DNA from: Congeria kusceri
Taxonomy: Eukaryota; Mollusca; Bivalvia; Myida; Dreissenidae
Assembly: GCA_027627225.1 (NCBI GenBank)
Contig: CM051036.1
Location: 38,704,426-38,768,425, forward strand
Direction: 5' to 3'
Length of the DNA: 64,000 bases
The position numbers and the translations under genes are program-made. A model generated the notes under the pieces. That model did no database searches, was not told where the DNA came from, and saw only the letters and a program-made list of their open reading frames with translations. Below are positions 21,488 to 33,024 of the stretch, one piece after another. How positions within the stretch are numbered: the first letter of the stretch is position 1; each line of letters opens with the position of its first letter.

Positions 21488-22738
21488 CTGTAGCTGTCTA
21501 AGATCACTTTTGACCTAGATTTCTTGCGATAATTATGCAGCGTGAAAATTGAATGCCAATAGAATTGGGCAAATTTTATAATTTTAGGGAATGCAAACTT
21601 CAAACAATGGTTTAACGTATACCAATAACTGTTGCATACTTTTGGGGATTAAAAATTTACATAATTGTTTACATACGGTTAAAATAAAGTTATAAACATA
21701 TTATCGATATACACTCTAGAACTGAGCATAAGTATGAACATATTTTCTCATTGTATATCATGAACATAGTAATTATTATGTTCATTCCCAAAATTAATCA
21801 ACTATTTTGTTTGGCCTAGCGGTACGCTCTATAAATAACAATTGATTCTAGCGAGTTCAACACACTCACGATCATTCTAAAAATACCGCTCTTATAGCTG
21901 TTATAATATACATGCATCATTTAGCGTCCAGAGAATCATAAGAGCAAATATTTCAATAAAGGGGGAATTTATGTTATTAAACTGACTGTGCATGTTTATT
22001 TGAAATTGAACTGTGGTTGCGTTCTGTTAATAATTAATGCATTCTGTTAATAATTAATGTGAATTGCACATTTCTATCCAGTAGATGTAAATCAACCTAT
22101 AAAAAGATAACTTTCAATAAATAAAATGTGGTGAAATAAGTCTCTGAATACGTCCAAATGTTATTTGTGTTACTTTTACTTCATTTGCATGAATACATGA
22201 TTTGCAAAACGAATTATGCACAGAAACCCTTGATACGTCATGTTCCTACCGAATATAATTTTCAATTGCCATAGTCTTATGAAATTTTATTTTTGTGCTA
22301 TCAAAATGGAAGTCATCATTATTTCAAATGCGCTGAATTTTCTCTGAAGATTGCTTTTCATTACGATACATGGTATAAGGCTAAAAAAAAAAAAGATTTG
22401 TTTCCAAGGCACTTTTTCCAAAAAATCAGGAGGGAGGTAGTTTTTTTTTATTGAATTATTTTTTCTCCTACTCTTTTCTATTGGCTTAGTAAAACAAGTA
22501 ATTAGGTACAGATTAAAGACAATTTTAAATTTTAATAACAGCATAAGCATTCCTTTTTTTTTAAATTCTAAATATAGATTTATTAATCACAAACTGTCAT
22601 TTATGCAAGCTGATGTAAAAAGGCAATCAATTTGAATGTTCATAATTAACAAAGTGCCTTCAAATTGATACACCATCAGCATTAAACATACTTCTATTTA
22701 TTTATAGAAGTTAACTTTTTGTAACTCATATTTTTTCG
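21488..22738 (+). repeat. Large tandem duplication, copy A1
   Basis: First copy of a ~1.25-kb unit. 'tagctgtctaagatcac' occurs at 21491 and again at 22742, followed by over a kilobase of matching sequence with scattered substitutions and small indels. It ends near 'taactcatattttttcgg'. No convincing coding potential. Confidence 0.9.
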
Positions 22739-23967
22739 GCGTAGCTGTCTAAGATCACTTTTGACCTAGATTTCTTGCGATAATTATGCAGCGGGAAAAT
22801 TGAATGCCAATAGAATTGGGCAAATTTTCTAATTTTAGGGAATGCAAACTTACAACAATGGTTTAATGTATACCAACAACTGTTGCATAATTTTGGGGAT
22901 TAAAATGTACATAATTGTTTACATAAGCGGTTAAAATTAAGTTATAAGCAGATTCTCGATATACACTCTAGAACTGAGCATAAGTATGAACATATTTTCT
23001 CATTGTATGTCATGAACAGAATGTTATGTTCATTTCCAGAATTAATCCACTATTTTGTTTAGCCTAGCGGTACGCTCTATAAATAACAATTGATTCTAGC
23101 GAGTTCAACACACTCACGATCATTCTAAAAATAACGCTCTTTTAGCTGCCCGTGTATAGCTGTGATAATATGCATGCATCATTTAGCATCCAGAGAATCA
23201 TAAGAGCGAATATTTCAATAAAGGGGGAATTAATGTTATTAAACTGACTGTGCATGTTAGTTTGAAATTAAATTGCGGTTGCGTTCTGTTAATAATTAAT
23301 TAGAATTCCACATTTCTATCAACTTTTCCAGTCATAAGATGTTAATCAACCTATAAAAAGATATCTTTCAATAAATAAAATGTGGTGAAATAAGTCTCTG
23401 AATACGTCGAAATGTTATTCATTTTACTTCTACTTCATTTGCGTAGGATTAATTCATGATTTGCAAAACCAATTATACACAGAAACCCAATACATCCTGT
23501 TCCTACCGGATATAATTTTCAATCGCCATAGTCTTATGAAATTTGATGTTTGTGCTGTCAAAATGGAAGTCATCATTATTTCAAATGCGCTGAATGTTCT
23601 TTGAAGATTGTTTTTCATTAGGATACACGGTATAAGGCTAAAAAATAATGAATTTTTTCTCAGGCACTTTTTCAAAAAAATCAGGAGGGAGGGCGAGTTT
23701 TTTTTGTTTTGTTTTTTCTTATTAATTTTCTTAGTAAAACAATAATTAAGTACAGATTAAAGACAATTTTAAGTTTTAATAACAACATAAGCATTCCTTT
23801 TTTATAAAATTTTAAATATATATTTATTAATCACAAACTGTCATTTATGCAAGCTGATGTAAAAAGGCAATCAATTCGAATGTTCATAACTAACAAAAGT
23901 GCCTTCATATTGATACACCATCAGTAATACTTCTATTTCTAGAATTTAACTTTTCGTAATTCATATT
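22739..23967 (+). repeat. Large tandem duplication, copy A2
   Basis: Second copy of the ~1.25-kb unit, abutting the first. It has small differences, such as an extra segment 'gcccgtgtatagctg' near 23149. It ends at 'taattcatatttttataact', where module B begins. Confidence 0.9.
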
Positions 23968-24390
23968 TTTATAACTGTCAAAAATAGATATCATTTTTGC
24001 AGTAAATCACCAATAATTTTTGGAAAGGAAAATCAACACGTGTCAATGCAGCTGGCATTTTAGATTGTTTCCATAGGACTTATATTGACACAGATTTTCT
24101 TAAAAAAATATGGAATGAAATATTATACGAGCAAAAGTGATTGTTTCCATAGGACATATATTGATACATATTTTGTTAAAAAAAAATATGGAATGAAATA
24201 TCAAATATTATACAAGCAAAAGCATCTACGAAACACAAGTTTAAATCAACAAATAGAACATATTAATAAAGGTTCCCAATCGAATATGACTTTTTTTCAA
24301 AATTTACACAGTATTTCAGACGGAAAGAAAGTTACTGGAAATACCGAAATATCTAAAGGATTACTCTTCTTCCGCTATGTTAAAATGCGG
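23968..24390 (+). repeat. Module B, copy B1 (unsplit)
   Basis: It starts with 'ataactgtcaaaaatagata' and ends with 'actcttcttccgctatgtta'. It contains an internal ~77-bp duplication ('gattgtttccataggac' at 24065 and 24142). It matches 25120-25424 joined to 26027-26057 and shows that module without the LTR insertion. Confidence 0.85.
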
Positions 24391-25119
24391 ATTTGTTTAA
24401 TTTTCAGCTGCTGTCCATGGGATCTTGTTCAATACAGCGTAATTTTAGTAATAGTTCTTATGAACGTTTATGGTGTTTATTCGTCCGGAATATGTTTCTT
24501 ATTTACAAAAGGCATTGTTCAAAAGCGCTTGGTACGAACGAAATACATATAATGTACATCACCAGTTATCGCATACAGAAAATAGACGACAGCAAGTTAC
24601 CAAAACTTTAATAATTCACGGATTTCAAATGCGTGGTTTTTGTATTTTGTTCGGTAACATGCCCATTAGAAACACTTTCTACAAAGTTTTATTTTTATTA
24701 ACATATTTCTGGACTGCTCCTTTACAACCCGGGCGCGATCGTCGAAAAATAGTACATAATTTTTTTTGGCATTATATCAAATTCGTGGCGGGTCATAAAA
24801 ATATGTTGCGGCGCTGCCTGAGAAACAAATCATTAACTTTTTTAGCCTGTTAATTGACTTCGAAATGTGTATGTATTATGCATAGCTAATTTCCAAGATG
24901 TAGGTAGGGTATATTACTTAAGAATAACTATACGCGTTATTATGGTTTCCCCAAAAACCTGGGTCCGAGAAGTCTCCTTATATAGGTGGGGACCGAAAAA
25001 TCTGGGGTCAGAGAAGACACGTAACCAATCATCTTGGCCCTCTTGTATCATATGATTAGGGTAAAAATGATATCTCGGTATATTAATGTCAACGCCAATT
25101 GTCTTTTTTAAAGACATTT
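24391..25119. other. Segment between module B copies
   Basis: Overlapping short ORFs (longest 127 codons, 24470-24853) are present. None shows a domain I recognise, so I do not call a gene. Confidence 0.35.
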
Positions 25120-26057
25120 CTTGTTATAACTGTCAAAAATAGAAATTATTTTTGCAGTAAATCACCAATAATTTTTGGAAAGGAAAATCAACACTTGTCA
25201 ATGCAGCTGGCATTTTCGATTGTTTCCATAGGACTTATATTGACACAGATTTTCTTTAAAAAATATGGAATGAAATATTATACAAGCAAAAGCATCTACG
25301 AAACAAAAGTTTAAATGATGAAATAGAACATATTTATAAAGGTTCCCAATCGAATATGACTTTTTTTTTTAAATTTACACAGTATTTCAGACAGGAACAA
25401 AGTAACTGAAAATACCGAAATATCTGTAGCAGGAATGATTATTTACTTATACTTTTTACACTTTTAATCTTGTAACCAGTCTATTTTAGTCTACTTTATT
25501 TGCTGACCATTTATTCCTCTTGGACTTCATGGTGTTTAGTTATATAACCAGTCTATTTCTGGCTACTTTATTTGCTGACCATTTATTCCTCATGGACTTC
25601 ATGGTGTTTAGTTATATAAATGGGAGGCCAATACATCTATTTCTGTTTTATGTTAAACCTAATGTATAAAACTTGTTATAATTATAAAGTAGTGTTTCGA
25701 GTTAAAGCAGGGCCTCTATTTGTGATTGCCTGTTAGGGTATATAAGCCTGTGACTTTGCTGAAACTGGGCTTTTTCTCACGAACACGAAAGGTAATTCCT
25801 ACCTACGTTGACGAGTAAAAGTCATTCCCCTCCCATTACATTTAAGACATTTGATTCTATTAGTTTATATTTAGGAGTCTTGCTTTGGTGATAATTGTAC
25901 TTCCGTTTAAATACACATTAAAAAGAATGTTAAACAAATAAACTTCATGTCATGGTATTTGTTTCTGTTTTCATTATAATCCGGAGTTAACTGGTATCTA
26001 AACAACAACGTAGTAAGCCGGTTACATATCTACCGTTTACTCTTCTTCCGCTATGTT
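25120..26057 (+). repeat. Module B, copy B2 split by a solo LTR
   Basis: The left part (25120-25424) and right part (26027-26057) line up with the continuous copy B1. The 602-bp gap between them is the solo LTR described separately. Confidence 0.85.
25425..26026 (+). mobile_element. Solo LTR with 4-bp target duplication
   Basis: The sequence starts TGTAGCAGG and ends GGTTACA (TG...CA), is 602 bp long, and is flanked by TATC on both sides (25421-25424 and 26027-26030). Module B1 gives the empty site: its 'aaatatct' runs straight on to 'ttactcttcttccgc' with no insert. Within the LTR, 'accagtctatttt...ctgaccatttattcct' is duplicated (25476 and 25547), and AATAAA-like sequence occurs near 25938. 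The parental family is unknown. A diverged fragment lies at 10850-11150. Confidence 0.8.
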
Positions 26058-26575
26058 AAAATGCTGTGTGGTTATAATGGTATGCTGTGTGTTTATGATG
26101 GTATGTTGTGTGGTTATAATGGTATGCTGTGTGTTTATGATGGTATGTTGTGTGTTTATGTAGTATGCTGTGTATTTATGATGGTATGCTGTGTGGTTAT
26201 AATGGTATGCTGTGTGTTTATGATGGTATGCTGTGAGGTTATCATGGCATGCTGTGTGTTTATGATGGTATGATGTGTGTTTATGATGGTATGTTGTGTG
26301 TTCATGATGGTATGCTGTGTGTTTATGATAGTATGCTGAGTGTTTATAATGGTATGATGTGTGTTTATGATGGTATGTTGTGTGTTTATAATGGTTTGTT
26401 GTGTGTTGATGATGGTATGCTGTGTGTTTATAATGGTATGTTGTGTGTTGACGATGGTATCCTGTTTGTTTATGATGGTATGCTGTCTGGTTATGATGGT
26501 ATGCTGTGTTTTTATCATGGTATGCTGTGTGTTTATGATAGTATGCTGTGCGGTTATCATGGTATGCTGTTCTTT
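26058..26575 (+). repeat. 21-bp minisatellite (plus orientation)
   Basis: About 25 head-to-tail copies of a 21-bp unit like 'gtatgctgtgtgtttatgat'+g. As 21 is divisible by 3, ORFs run through it on both strands, but these are repeat artefacts. The reverse complement of the same unit forms the larger array at 53630-54840. Confidence 0.95.
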
Positions 26576-26870
26576 TCACTGGCTATCATTTTGTTTGATA
26601 TTATTTTCATTCTGAACACTCGTTCTTTTACTTGTCGCTTGATAAATGTCACGTGAATGGTTTCAGTCCAGCCTTACAAAATAGCTCAATGTAAACTTGA
26701 TATGTTGTTGTATGGCTTATCAGCTAAGGTCAGATTACTTAGGTGTAGCAAGAAATTGGCTGATTAAAAAAAACAAAGCTGCGTGAGAATTAAAGATAAT
26801 TAGGGAATGTGTGACACTAGGAATTTGCTTGAAAATTGTTAGTTTAGAAGAGAGCAAACACAATAAGATC
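26576..26870. other. Possible promoter-side sequence of the SAM exon
   Basis: Non-coding sequence between the minisatellite and the SAM exon. No core promoter element is clear. Confidence 0.3.
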
Positions 26871-27105
26871 ATGGCAGTAGAGAAGTTGAAAAGCGCACTC
26901 CTTGAAATTGGGCACATTGCTTTATTGGATCTATTTCTTAATGAACGTATTGACGACGATATTGCACGTTCCTTGACAGACACAGACTTAATAAGATTAG
27001 GAATTGACACGATCGGTGACCGCCACCGCTTTAGAGCGAGGCTGAATGCAAACAAGCGTGGCCCGGAACAAGAGGCGTCTGGCAGTAGCAGCGATTCGCA
27101 AACGG
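26871..27105 (+). CDS. SAM-domain exon (probable first exon of the HECT gene)
   Basis: From the ATG at 26871 the frame encodes a sterile alpha motif: helices around LKSALLEIGHIALLDLFLNE, RIDDDIARSLTDTDLIRLGI and IGDRHRFRARL. A Ser/Gln-rich linker follows. A GTAGTT donor is possible near 27105, where the open frame loses protein character before its stop at 27137. SAM domains mediate protein-protein oligomerisation. The HECT exons 6.6 kb downstream on the same strand lack a start, and related bivalve proteins combine such parts, so I infer one gene. That link is not proven by the sequence. The 20 upstream codons of the longer ORF look non-coding. Confidence 0.55.
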
Positions 27106-27137
27106 TAGTTGTAATAAAATCAGAGTTTAATAATTAG

Positions 27138-28228
27138 TGGGCCAAATTTTAATTTCATCGGAATGTTTTTTGTACAAGAAAGTAGAAAATTTTATAAATT
27201 AGGACTTTAGTATAGGCATCCTGCAGTAGGGTCGATCCGGTAGTGGTATTTATATTCAGATAAGCAACTCGACGCCTCTTGTTAAATTTCCAACCAGTAT
27301 TCCAAGCTTGTTACGAATCTGTATGGATGTTGCATCTTCTTTTTAGCTCACCTGAGAAACCTGTGGTTGGATTTCTCAATCATTGCACAAAAATGTTCCT
27401 TGGGTGGTTCTCTACCAAAATATACTTGAACACACTATTATGTGAAGTTGGAATAAGACGTCAAACATAGAATAAACTGTTTTATTACAGCAATGTTTAA
27501 TATGCAGTTTACCATTAGTAATTTGCGAATTTTGCAGAGTAATTTGTGCAATAGACACCTGCATATATATAACTGCATCAGTAAAATTGATTTTGCCACA
27601 AAACTGTATACTTGTATGCATTTACAACATTTTCAAAAAAAAATGAACTGTGTCCATGCATGCATGAACACAGTTTATAAATACAGTCAAAATGATCAAA
27701 GACTCCATCAGTTTTAATGAATAGGTCCTGTAAAAATGCTAATTATAACAAAATTATTGACAGAATATATATAACAACATACATAAACAACATGAAATGC
27801 TGTTTTATTTGAAAAAAGAAAAAAATCATGTCCATTCTATGTTTGATGTCTTATTCTAACTTCACATAATACAGTGTTCTTGACATTTTGATTTGTTAAA
27901 AAAATCATGGCCGCCCGAGTGCATGGCATTTTTTATATTTATTTGGCTTAATAGCGTTATTGGGACACTGCTAGCAGTCAAATGACAAATGTCATATTTT
28001 TAGTTTAAAAAACAACAACAACAGAGGCTATTGTGTCCATGACTTGTAGTGTTATTGTATATTCCGTATTTATGTATTTGGTATTTTATGTTTTCTGACA
28101 CTAAAAAATAATTATTCATTTAATGTCCAAACATTAAGAGTCACACAAAAAAATGTTCAAAAACAAAGCATAAATATTATCATAAAATAGCAATTAACCG
28201 ACGCGCTCATTCGATGATCGCTGCCTTT
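27138..28228. other. Intron 1 sequence left of the retrotransposon
   Basis: AT-rich. It holds a 'tttagctcacctgag' repeat head near 27343 and a partly inverted pair of ~20-bp words ('cataatagtgtg'/'gttaaaaaaatcatgg' surroundings). No gene seen. Confidence 0.35.
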
Positions 28229-28381
28229 TGTAGTGTTGTATTAGTGTTGTGTAACCTGTGTGCGATTCAGACAGTTTAATAATATTACAGTATGGCCGTC
28301 TACTAAACCAAAAACGTGTTTGTCGTTTCTTTGCTTGAGTATTCGACCGTGATCTAGTGCTGTACGAGCTACAACACAATA
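28229..28381 (+). repeat. 5' LTR (153 bp)
   Basis: Begins TGTAGTGTTG and ends CAACACAATA, an imperfect inverted pair. It differs from the 3' LTR at two G/A positions, in 'tggccGtctac' and 'tttgtcGtttc'. Confidence 0.9.
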
Positions 28382-28383
28382 TC

Positions 28384-28399
28384 TGGCGACGAGGATGGC
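28384..28399 (+). promoter_or_regulatory. Primer-binding site overlapping the gag start
   Basis: TGGCGACGAGGATGG begins three bases after the 5' LTR, the usual position of a tRNA primer-binding site beginning TGG. The Gag ATG (28395-28397) lies inside it, so the leader after the LTR is only 13 bases. I did not identify the tRNA. Confidence 0.6.
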
Positions 28400-31300
28400 C
28401 AATTTACCGTCGTTCCCGCCCTTCAACATTCATGACAGTGGCGACACTTCGAAGCCTTCATCAAATTCAGCCGGCGTCCGGTGGCGTAAGTGGGTCGAAA
28501 AGCTAGACAACCTAATTTGTGCACTCGATATCACTGATGATAAACGTAAGAAGGCGCTTCTTCTACACTATTGTGGCGAGGAGACTTTTGATATTTATGA
28601 CTCCTTCACTGACGAACAAAAAGGGGTAGGTGCCACTAAAACTATCCATGGTGCAGATGGTGCTAATGTCGAAACCCCAGATGAATATCACAAGTTGTGC
28701 TCGTCTTTCAAGGACTACTTCACGCCGAAGCAAAACCTGACTTTTGAAGTTTATAAATTTAGACAAGCTAAACAGGAGGCAGGCGAGTCCATTGACACCT
28801 TTTATACAAGGTTACGAACACATGCATCCACATGTGACTTTCACAACAAAGATTGCGAGATCCTAAACCAAATCATTCAGGGGTGTACATCTTCTCGCAT
28901 CCGACGTAGAGCATTGCGTGACAATTACTCGTTAGACAAGCTGATCGAGGAAGCTAGAGCATTGGAACTGTCGGAAGTCAGAGCTTCTGAAATTGAAGGC
29001 AAACCTGCTCAAGTAGCCAACGCTATCCGCACCAAACCTGATAGATCATCGCATGGTCGTGGTCAGTGTGAATCATCCCGTGGTCGTGGTCACTCCAACT
29101 CTTCACGTGGACACTCCAACTCTTCGCGTGGGCGTGGACGTTCTGGATCTTTTCGTGGAGCCAGACCTAGGAATCCTCACACCGTCTCTGATGGAACGTG
29201 TGGAAACTGTGGTGGCAAGCATTCAAGCAAGGACCGGAAATGTCCAGCAGCGGGCAAAAAGTGTCATTATTGCCAAAAATATAACCACTTTGAGAAAGTT
29301 TGTCGTTCTAAATTGCAACATGTGAACTTTACCGAAGCTTCACAACAGCCTACATCACACTCTAATGAATATAGTTCAAGTGATGAATCTGTATTTAACC
29401 TACATACTGTTAATTCAAGCATACCATCTGTTTGTGTCAAGATTTTTAACACTGATGTTAAATTTTTAATTGATACTGGCTCAAGTGTAAACATAATGAA
29501 TGAAAATATTTACAAAAGTCTGAACTACAAACCTACTCTACAACAGCCTGTACCATTGATTTTTGCATACGGTGCATCTCAACCTTTAGATGTTAAGGGC
29601 TACTTTGGAACAAACGTAATTTACAAGGGTAAATCTGTTAAGGCTGACATGTACGTTGTAGGTAGCACTGACTCTAGGCAATCTAGCTGTCTTCTTGGGG
29701 CCAAAACTGCTCAAGCACTGGATATTATTCAGTTTGCATTCTCTTCTTTTACAGCTTCAAGATGCATTCCAGATCAGTACCCCTCCCTGTTTGATGGCAA
29801 GATGGGCAAAATAAAGGGCGTCTCAGTAAAATTGCATATTGATCATGATGTTTCTCCAGTGACTCAGCGTCACAGACGTATACCATTCCATGTGCGCAAA
29901 GATGTTGAGACCGAACTCAAGCGTCTTGAGGAACTTGATGTTATTGAGCCTGTTTCAGGTCCCACCCCCTGGGTAAGCCCTGTTGTGGTTGTCCCAAAAA
30001 AGTCAAAGGGTGTCCGTGTTTGCATTGATATGCGTGAGGCCAACAAGGCTATCTCTAGGGAGAAATACCCTATGCCAACTGTGGAAGATCTTATGTCAGA
30101 CTTGAACAGTTCTACTGTATTTAGCAAACTTGATCTGTCCAATGCATATCACCAACTTGAACTTGACGAGTCTAGTCGGTACATCACTACTTTTGTCACT
30201 CATGTTGGTCTAATACGGTACAAACGTCTTTTGTTCGGTGTAAATGCTGCATCTGAAATTTTTCAGAAGACCATTGCGGATCTTTTAGCGGACATTCCTG
30301 GGGTGAAGAACCTTGCAGACGATATCATTATTCATGGTGAAACACAGTCAGACCATGATCGAGCACTAACGCTTACATTAGAGCGGCTAAATAGTTGTGG
30401 TGCCAAACTCAACAGAGATAAATGTGTCTTTTCGGTAAACAAGATCTCTTTTTTTGGTCATGTTTTCAGCGATACAGGTGTGTCTGCTGATCCAGAAAAA
30501 ATCAAGGCTATTGTAGGTCACTCAGCACCTCAAAACCCTGCTGAAGTAAGATCTTTCCTTGGAATGACTCAGTATGTCTCTCGATACATACCTCACTATG
30601 CAACTATGACAGAGCCACTCAGACGGCTTACTAGGCAAGATGTTCCTTGGGATTGGTCAATCGAGGCCCAAAATGCTTTTGATAGTTTGCGGTCTGCTCT
30701 GTCTAGCACTGAGGTGATGGCTTATTTTGACCAGAAGAAGCCAACTGAGGTTCTTGTTGATGCATCACCTGTTGGAGTCGGGGCGATTCTCACTCAGGAA
30801 GGTAGAGTCATAAGTTACGCTAGTCGTGCGCTTACCAGTGTAGAACAGCGATACTTACAAACGGACCGTGAGATGTTAGCAGTTGTTTATGGAGTTGAAC
30901 ACTTCCATCTGTATCTGTTTGCCTCTGAGTTCAGGGTAGTCACCGATCACAAACCACTTCCTGGTCTTGTAAACAGTCATAAACCTGCTTCTGCACGCAT
31001 CGAGAGATGGCGTCTTCGGCTTATGCCGTATCAGTTCACACTTGAGTATCGTCCAGGCAAAGATGACCTGAATCCTGCTGACTTTATGAGCAGGCACCCA
31101 TACTCTAAGCCAAAACGTGAAAATGCAGCTGAAGCTCATGTTGCTTTCATTGTCCAGAAGGCAGTACCAAAAGCTATGTCCTTAGAGGAGATTCAAACGG
31201 CAACAAGACAGGATAGCACACTACAGAAAGTTATGACAGCCATTCAGTCTGGCAACTGGTCTCACCCAGATCTTGTGTCCTTTGTTCGGTTTAGGGATGA

Positions 31301-32549
31301 GTTTTCTATAGTTGATGGTGTCATTTTGCGTGACCACCGCATCATTGTTCCCACCTCTCTGCAGGAGCGTGTGGTGGACATGGCCCACCGTACACACCAG
31401 GGCATTGTTAAATCCAAGCAACTCATTAGAGAGAAAGTATGGTTTCCGGGTATAGACAGTATGGTTGAAAATGCAGTGAAGTCTTGCATTCCATGCCAGG
31501 CTTCATATCCAGGGCCCAATAAACGAGAACCAATATGTCCCACAAAGCTACCTTCTAAGCCATGGCAAGAAATTGCTGTTGACTTTGCGGGTCCTTTCCC
31601 CTCTGGTCAGTACTTGCTTGTAGTAATTGATGAATGTAGCCGGTTCCCAGAAGTGGAAATAGTTCATTCGACAGCTGCCAAAGTTGTCATACCTCGGTTG
31701 AAGTCTATCTTTGCTCGACAAGGGTTTCCCTCTGTCCTGAAGTCGGACAATGGTCCTCCATTTCAGGGGCAGGATTTCGCAGAATTTGCTTCTACTTGTG
31801 GGTTCAAACACCGAAGAATTACTCCCCTTTGGCCTGAGGCCAATGGAAATGTGGAAAGGTTCATGGGCACACTGAACAAGTTTGTCAGAGCGGCAGTTGC
31901 TGCAAACAAGAATTGGAGAGATGAGCTCCAGGATTTTTTAATGCTTTACAGAGCAACCCCTCATGCGTCAACTCAGGTATCACCCTTTAAAACTCTTGTT
32001 GGGAGAAAGATGAGTATGGGCCTACCTGAAATCTCAAAACCTGTCCCCTCTACTTCTGTCTCTACTCGTGTGGCGATGAATGATGCCGACAGTAAGCAAA
32101 AGATGAAACAGTATGCGGACAGCAGACGCCACACCACTCCATGTACATTGGTACCTGGTGACCAGGTGTTGGTCAAACAGCATAAGGTTGACAAACTTAC
32201 ACCACCTTACAACCCTTACCCTTACACAGTTGTAGAGAAACGGGGAAGCATTGTTATTGCCGATAGAAATGGTCATACCATTTCACGAAATTCCTCACAT
32301 TTTAGACCTGTAAAAGCCAGCATTCCTGATGCTGAGGAAGAGGATGAACCTGACATCATTGAAGAGTGTCCAGTCTCTCAGTCACCTGATCTAGGTCTAA
32401 GCCAACCTGGCCCGTCTTCTCCTAAGACACCTGGTTCTTCTTCTAAGACTTCTGTTCCCTTGCGCAGAAACCCACCTAGAGCTGCGGGATTGCCTAAGAG
32501 GTTCAGTGATTATGAACTATACATGATGAACTTACATGATTTATTGTAG
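28395..32549 (+). CDS. gag-pol: Gag-Pol polyprotein of Steamer-like element
   Basis: A 1384-residue single frame. Gag includes an Arg/Ser/Gly-rich stretch (about 215-260) and two CCHC zinc knuckles (C269-C283 and C290-C303). The aspartic protease motif is LIDTGS with D360. Reverse transcriptase spans about 480-665 with catalytic LADD (D642, D643). RNase H is about 780-900 (VDASP, D789). The integrase zinc domain is H998-H1001-C1031-C1034, and the core triad D1063, D1118, E1154 keeps D-x35-E spacing. The C-terminal tail is Pro/Ser-rich with no chromodomain seen. All expected catalytic residues are present, so the protein could be functional. The single ATG at 28395 is the only plausible start. 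Confidence 0.92.
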   Translation: MANLPSFPPFNIHDSGDTSKPSSNSAGVRWRKWVEKLDNLICALDITDDKRKKALLLHYCGEETFDIYDSFTDEQKGVGATKTIHGADGANVETPDEYHKLCSSFKDYFTPKQNLTFEVYKFRQAKQEAGESIDTFYTRLRTHASTCDFHNKDCEILNQIIQGCTSSRIRRRALRDNYSLDKLIEEARALELSEVRASEIEGKPAQVANAIRTKPDRSSHGRGQCESSRGRGHSNSSRGHSNSSRGRGRSGSFRGARPRNPHTVSDGTCGNCGGKHSSKDRKCPAAGKKCHYCQKYNHFEKVCRSKLQHVNFTEASQQPTSHSNEYSSSDESVFNLHTVNSSIPSVCVKIFNTDVKFLIDTGSSVNIMNENIYKSLNYKPTLQQPVPLIFAYGASQPLDVKGYFGTNVIYKGKSVKADMYVVGSTDSRQSSCLLGAKTAQALDIIQFAFSSFTASRCIPDQYPSLFDGKMGKIKGVSVKLHIDHDVSPVTQRHRRIPFHVRKDVETELKRLEELDVIEPVSGPTPWVSPVVVVPKKSKGVRVCIDMREANKAISREKYPMPTVEDLMSDLNSSTVFSKLDLSNAYHQLELDESSRYITTFVTHVGLIRYKRLLFGVNAASEIFQKTIADLLADIPGVKNLADDIIIHGETQSDHDRALTLTLERLNSCGAKLNRDKCVFSVNKISFFGHVFSDTGVSADPEKIKAIVGHSAPQNPAEVRSFLGMTQYVSRYIPHYATMTEPLRRLTRQDVPWDWSIEAQNAFDSLRSALSSTEVMAYFDQKKPTEVLVDASPVGVGAILTQEGRVISYASRALTSVEQRYLQTDREMLAVVYGVEHFHLYLFASEFRVVTDHKPLPGLVNSHKPASARIERWRLRLMPYQFTLEYRPGKDDLNPADFMSRHPYSKPKRENAAEAHVAFIVQKAVPKAMSLEEIQTATRQDSTLQKVMTAIQSGNWSHPDLVSFVRFRDEFSIVDGVILRDHRIIVPTSLQERVVDMAHRTHQGIVKSKQLIREKVWFPGIDSMVENAVKSCIPCQASYPGPNKREPICPTKLPSKPWQEIAVDFAGPFPSGQYLLVVIDECSRFPEVEIVHSTAAKVVIPRLKSIFARQGFPSVLKSDNGPPFQGQDFAEFASTCGFKHRRITPLWPEANGNVERFMGTLNKFVRAAVAANKNWRDELQDFLMLYRATPHASTQVSPFKTLVGRKMSMGLPEISKPVPSTSVSTRVAMNDADSKQKMKQYADSRRHTTPCTLVPGDQVLVKQHKVDKLTPPYNPYPYTVVEKRGSIVIADRNGHTISRNSSHFRPVKASIPDAEEEDEPDIIEECPVSQSPDLGLSQPGPSSPKTPGSSSKTSVPLRRNPPRAAGLPKRFSDYELYMMNLHDLL

Positions 32550-33012
32550 TTCCTGTATTACTAGTATTTGGAATCACAAGTATTCAGAAATAAATCTGAG
32601 GTTTAAATATAAATAAGTTTAAGTTAAGAGAAGTACTTTGTTGCAGAATACTTAGGATTAATAGTTTAAGGTATCCCAATAAGCATATTTTTGTAAATGT
32701 CTACTTTCAAGTCAATTTCTAGTCTTTTATGTGTGAAATATGAGTATGTGTTGAATGTGATCAGTGTATTATTACCATTATGATTTACCTCTGTCATAAA
32801 TGCTTGTAATCATTAGTAATTATTTTAGGGTCTGTATTTCCTTAATATGTTTCAAGTAAAGTAACTATCTGAGATAAGTATAAGATTGTTAGTGGTTTAT
32901 GCATAAGACTTAAATGATTGATCAACAAAGACATTAAGACATTTAATTATTTGAATTTTGAAATGCTGCTTAGTGATTTGTTTAATTTCCTTAATGGAGC
33001 TTTTTCTTTAAA

Positions 33013-33024
33013 GGTAGGGAGGAA
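33013..33024 (+). promoter_or_regulatory. Polypurine tract
   Basis: GGTAGGGAGGAA directly before the 3' LTR. This is the position and composition expected for the plus-strand primer. Confidence 0.75.

Noticed and set aside
24085..24853. Overlapping ORFs of 155 and 127 codons
   Set aside because: Partly within module B repeat. No domain, and no conservation of the frame in copy B2.
26037..26656. His/Thr-rich and Cys/Val-rich ORFs as genes
   Set aside because: Products of the 21-bp minisatellite read in different frames; no flanking coding sequence.
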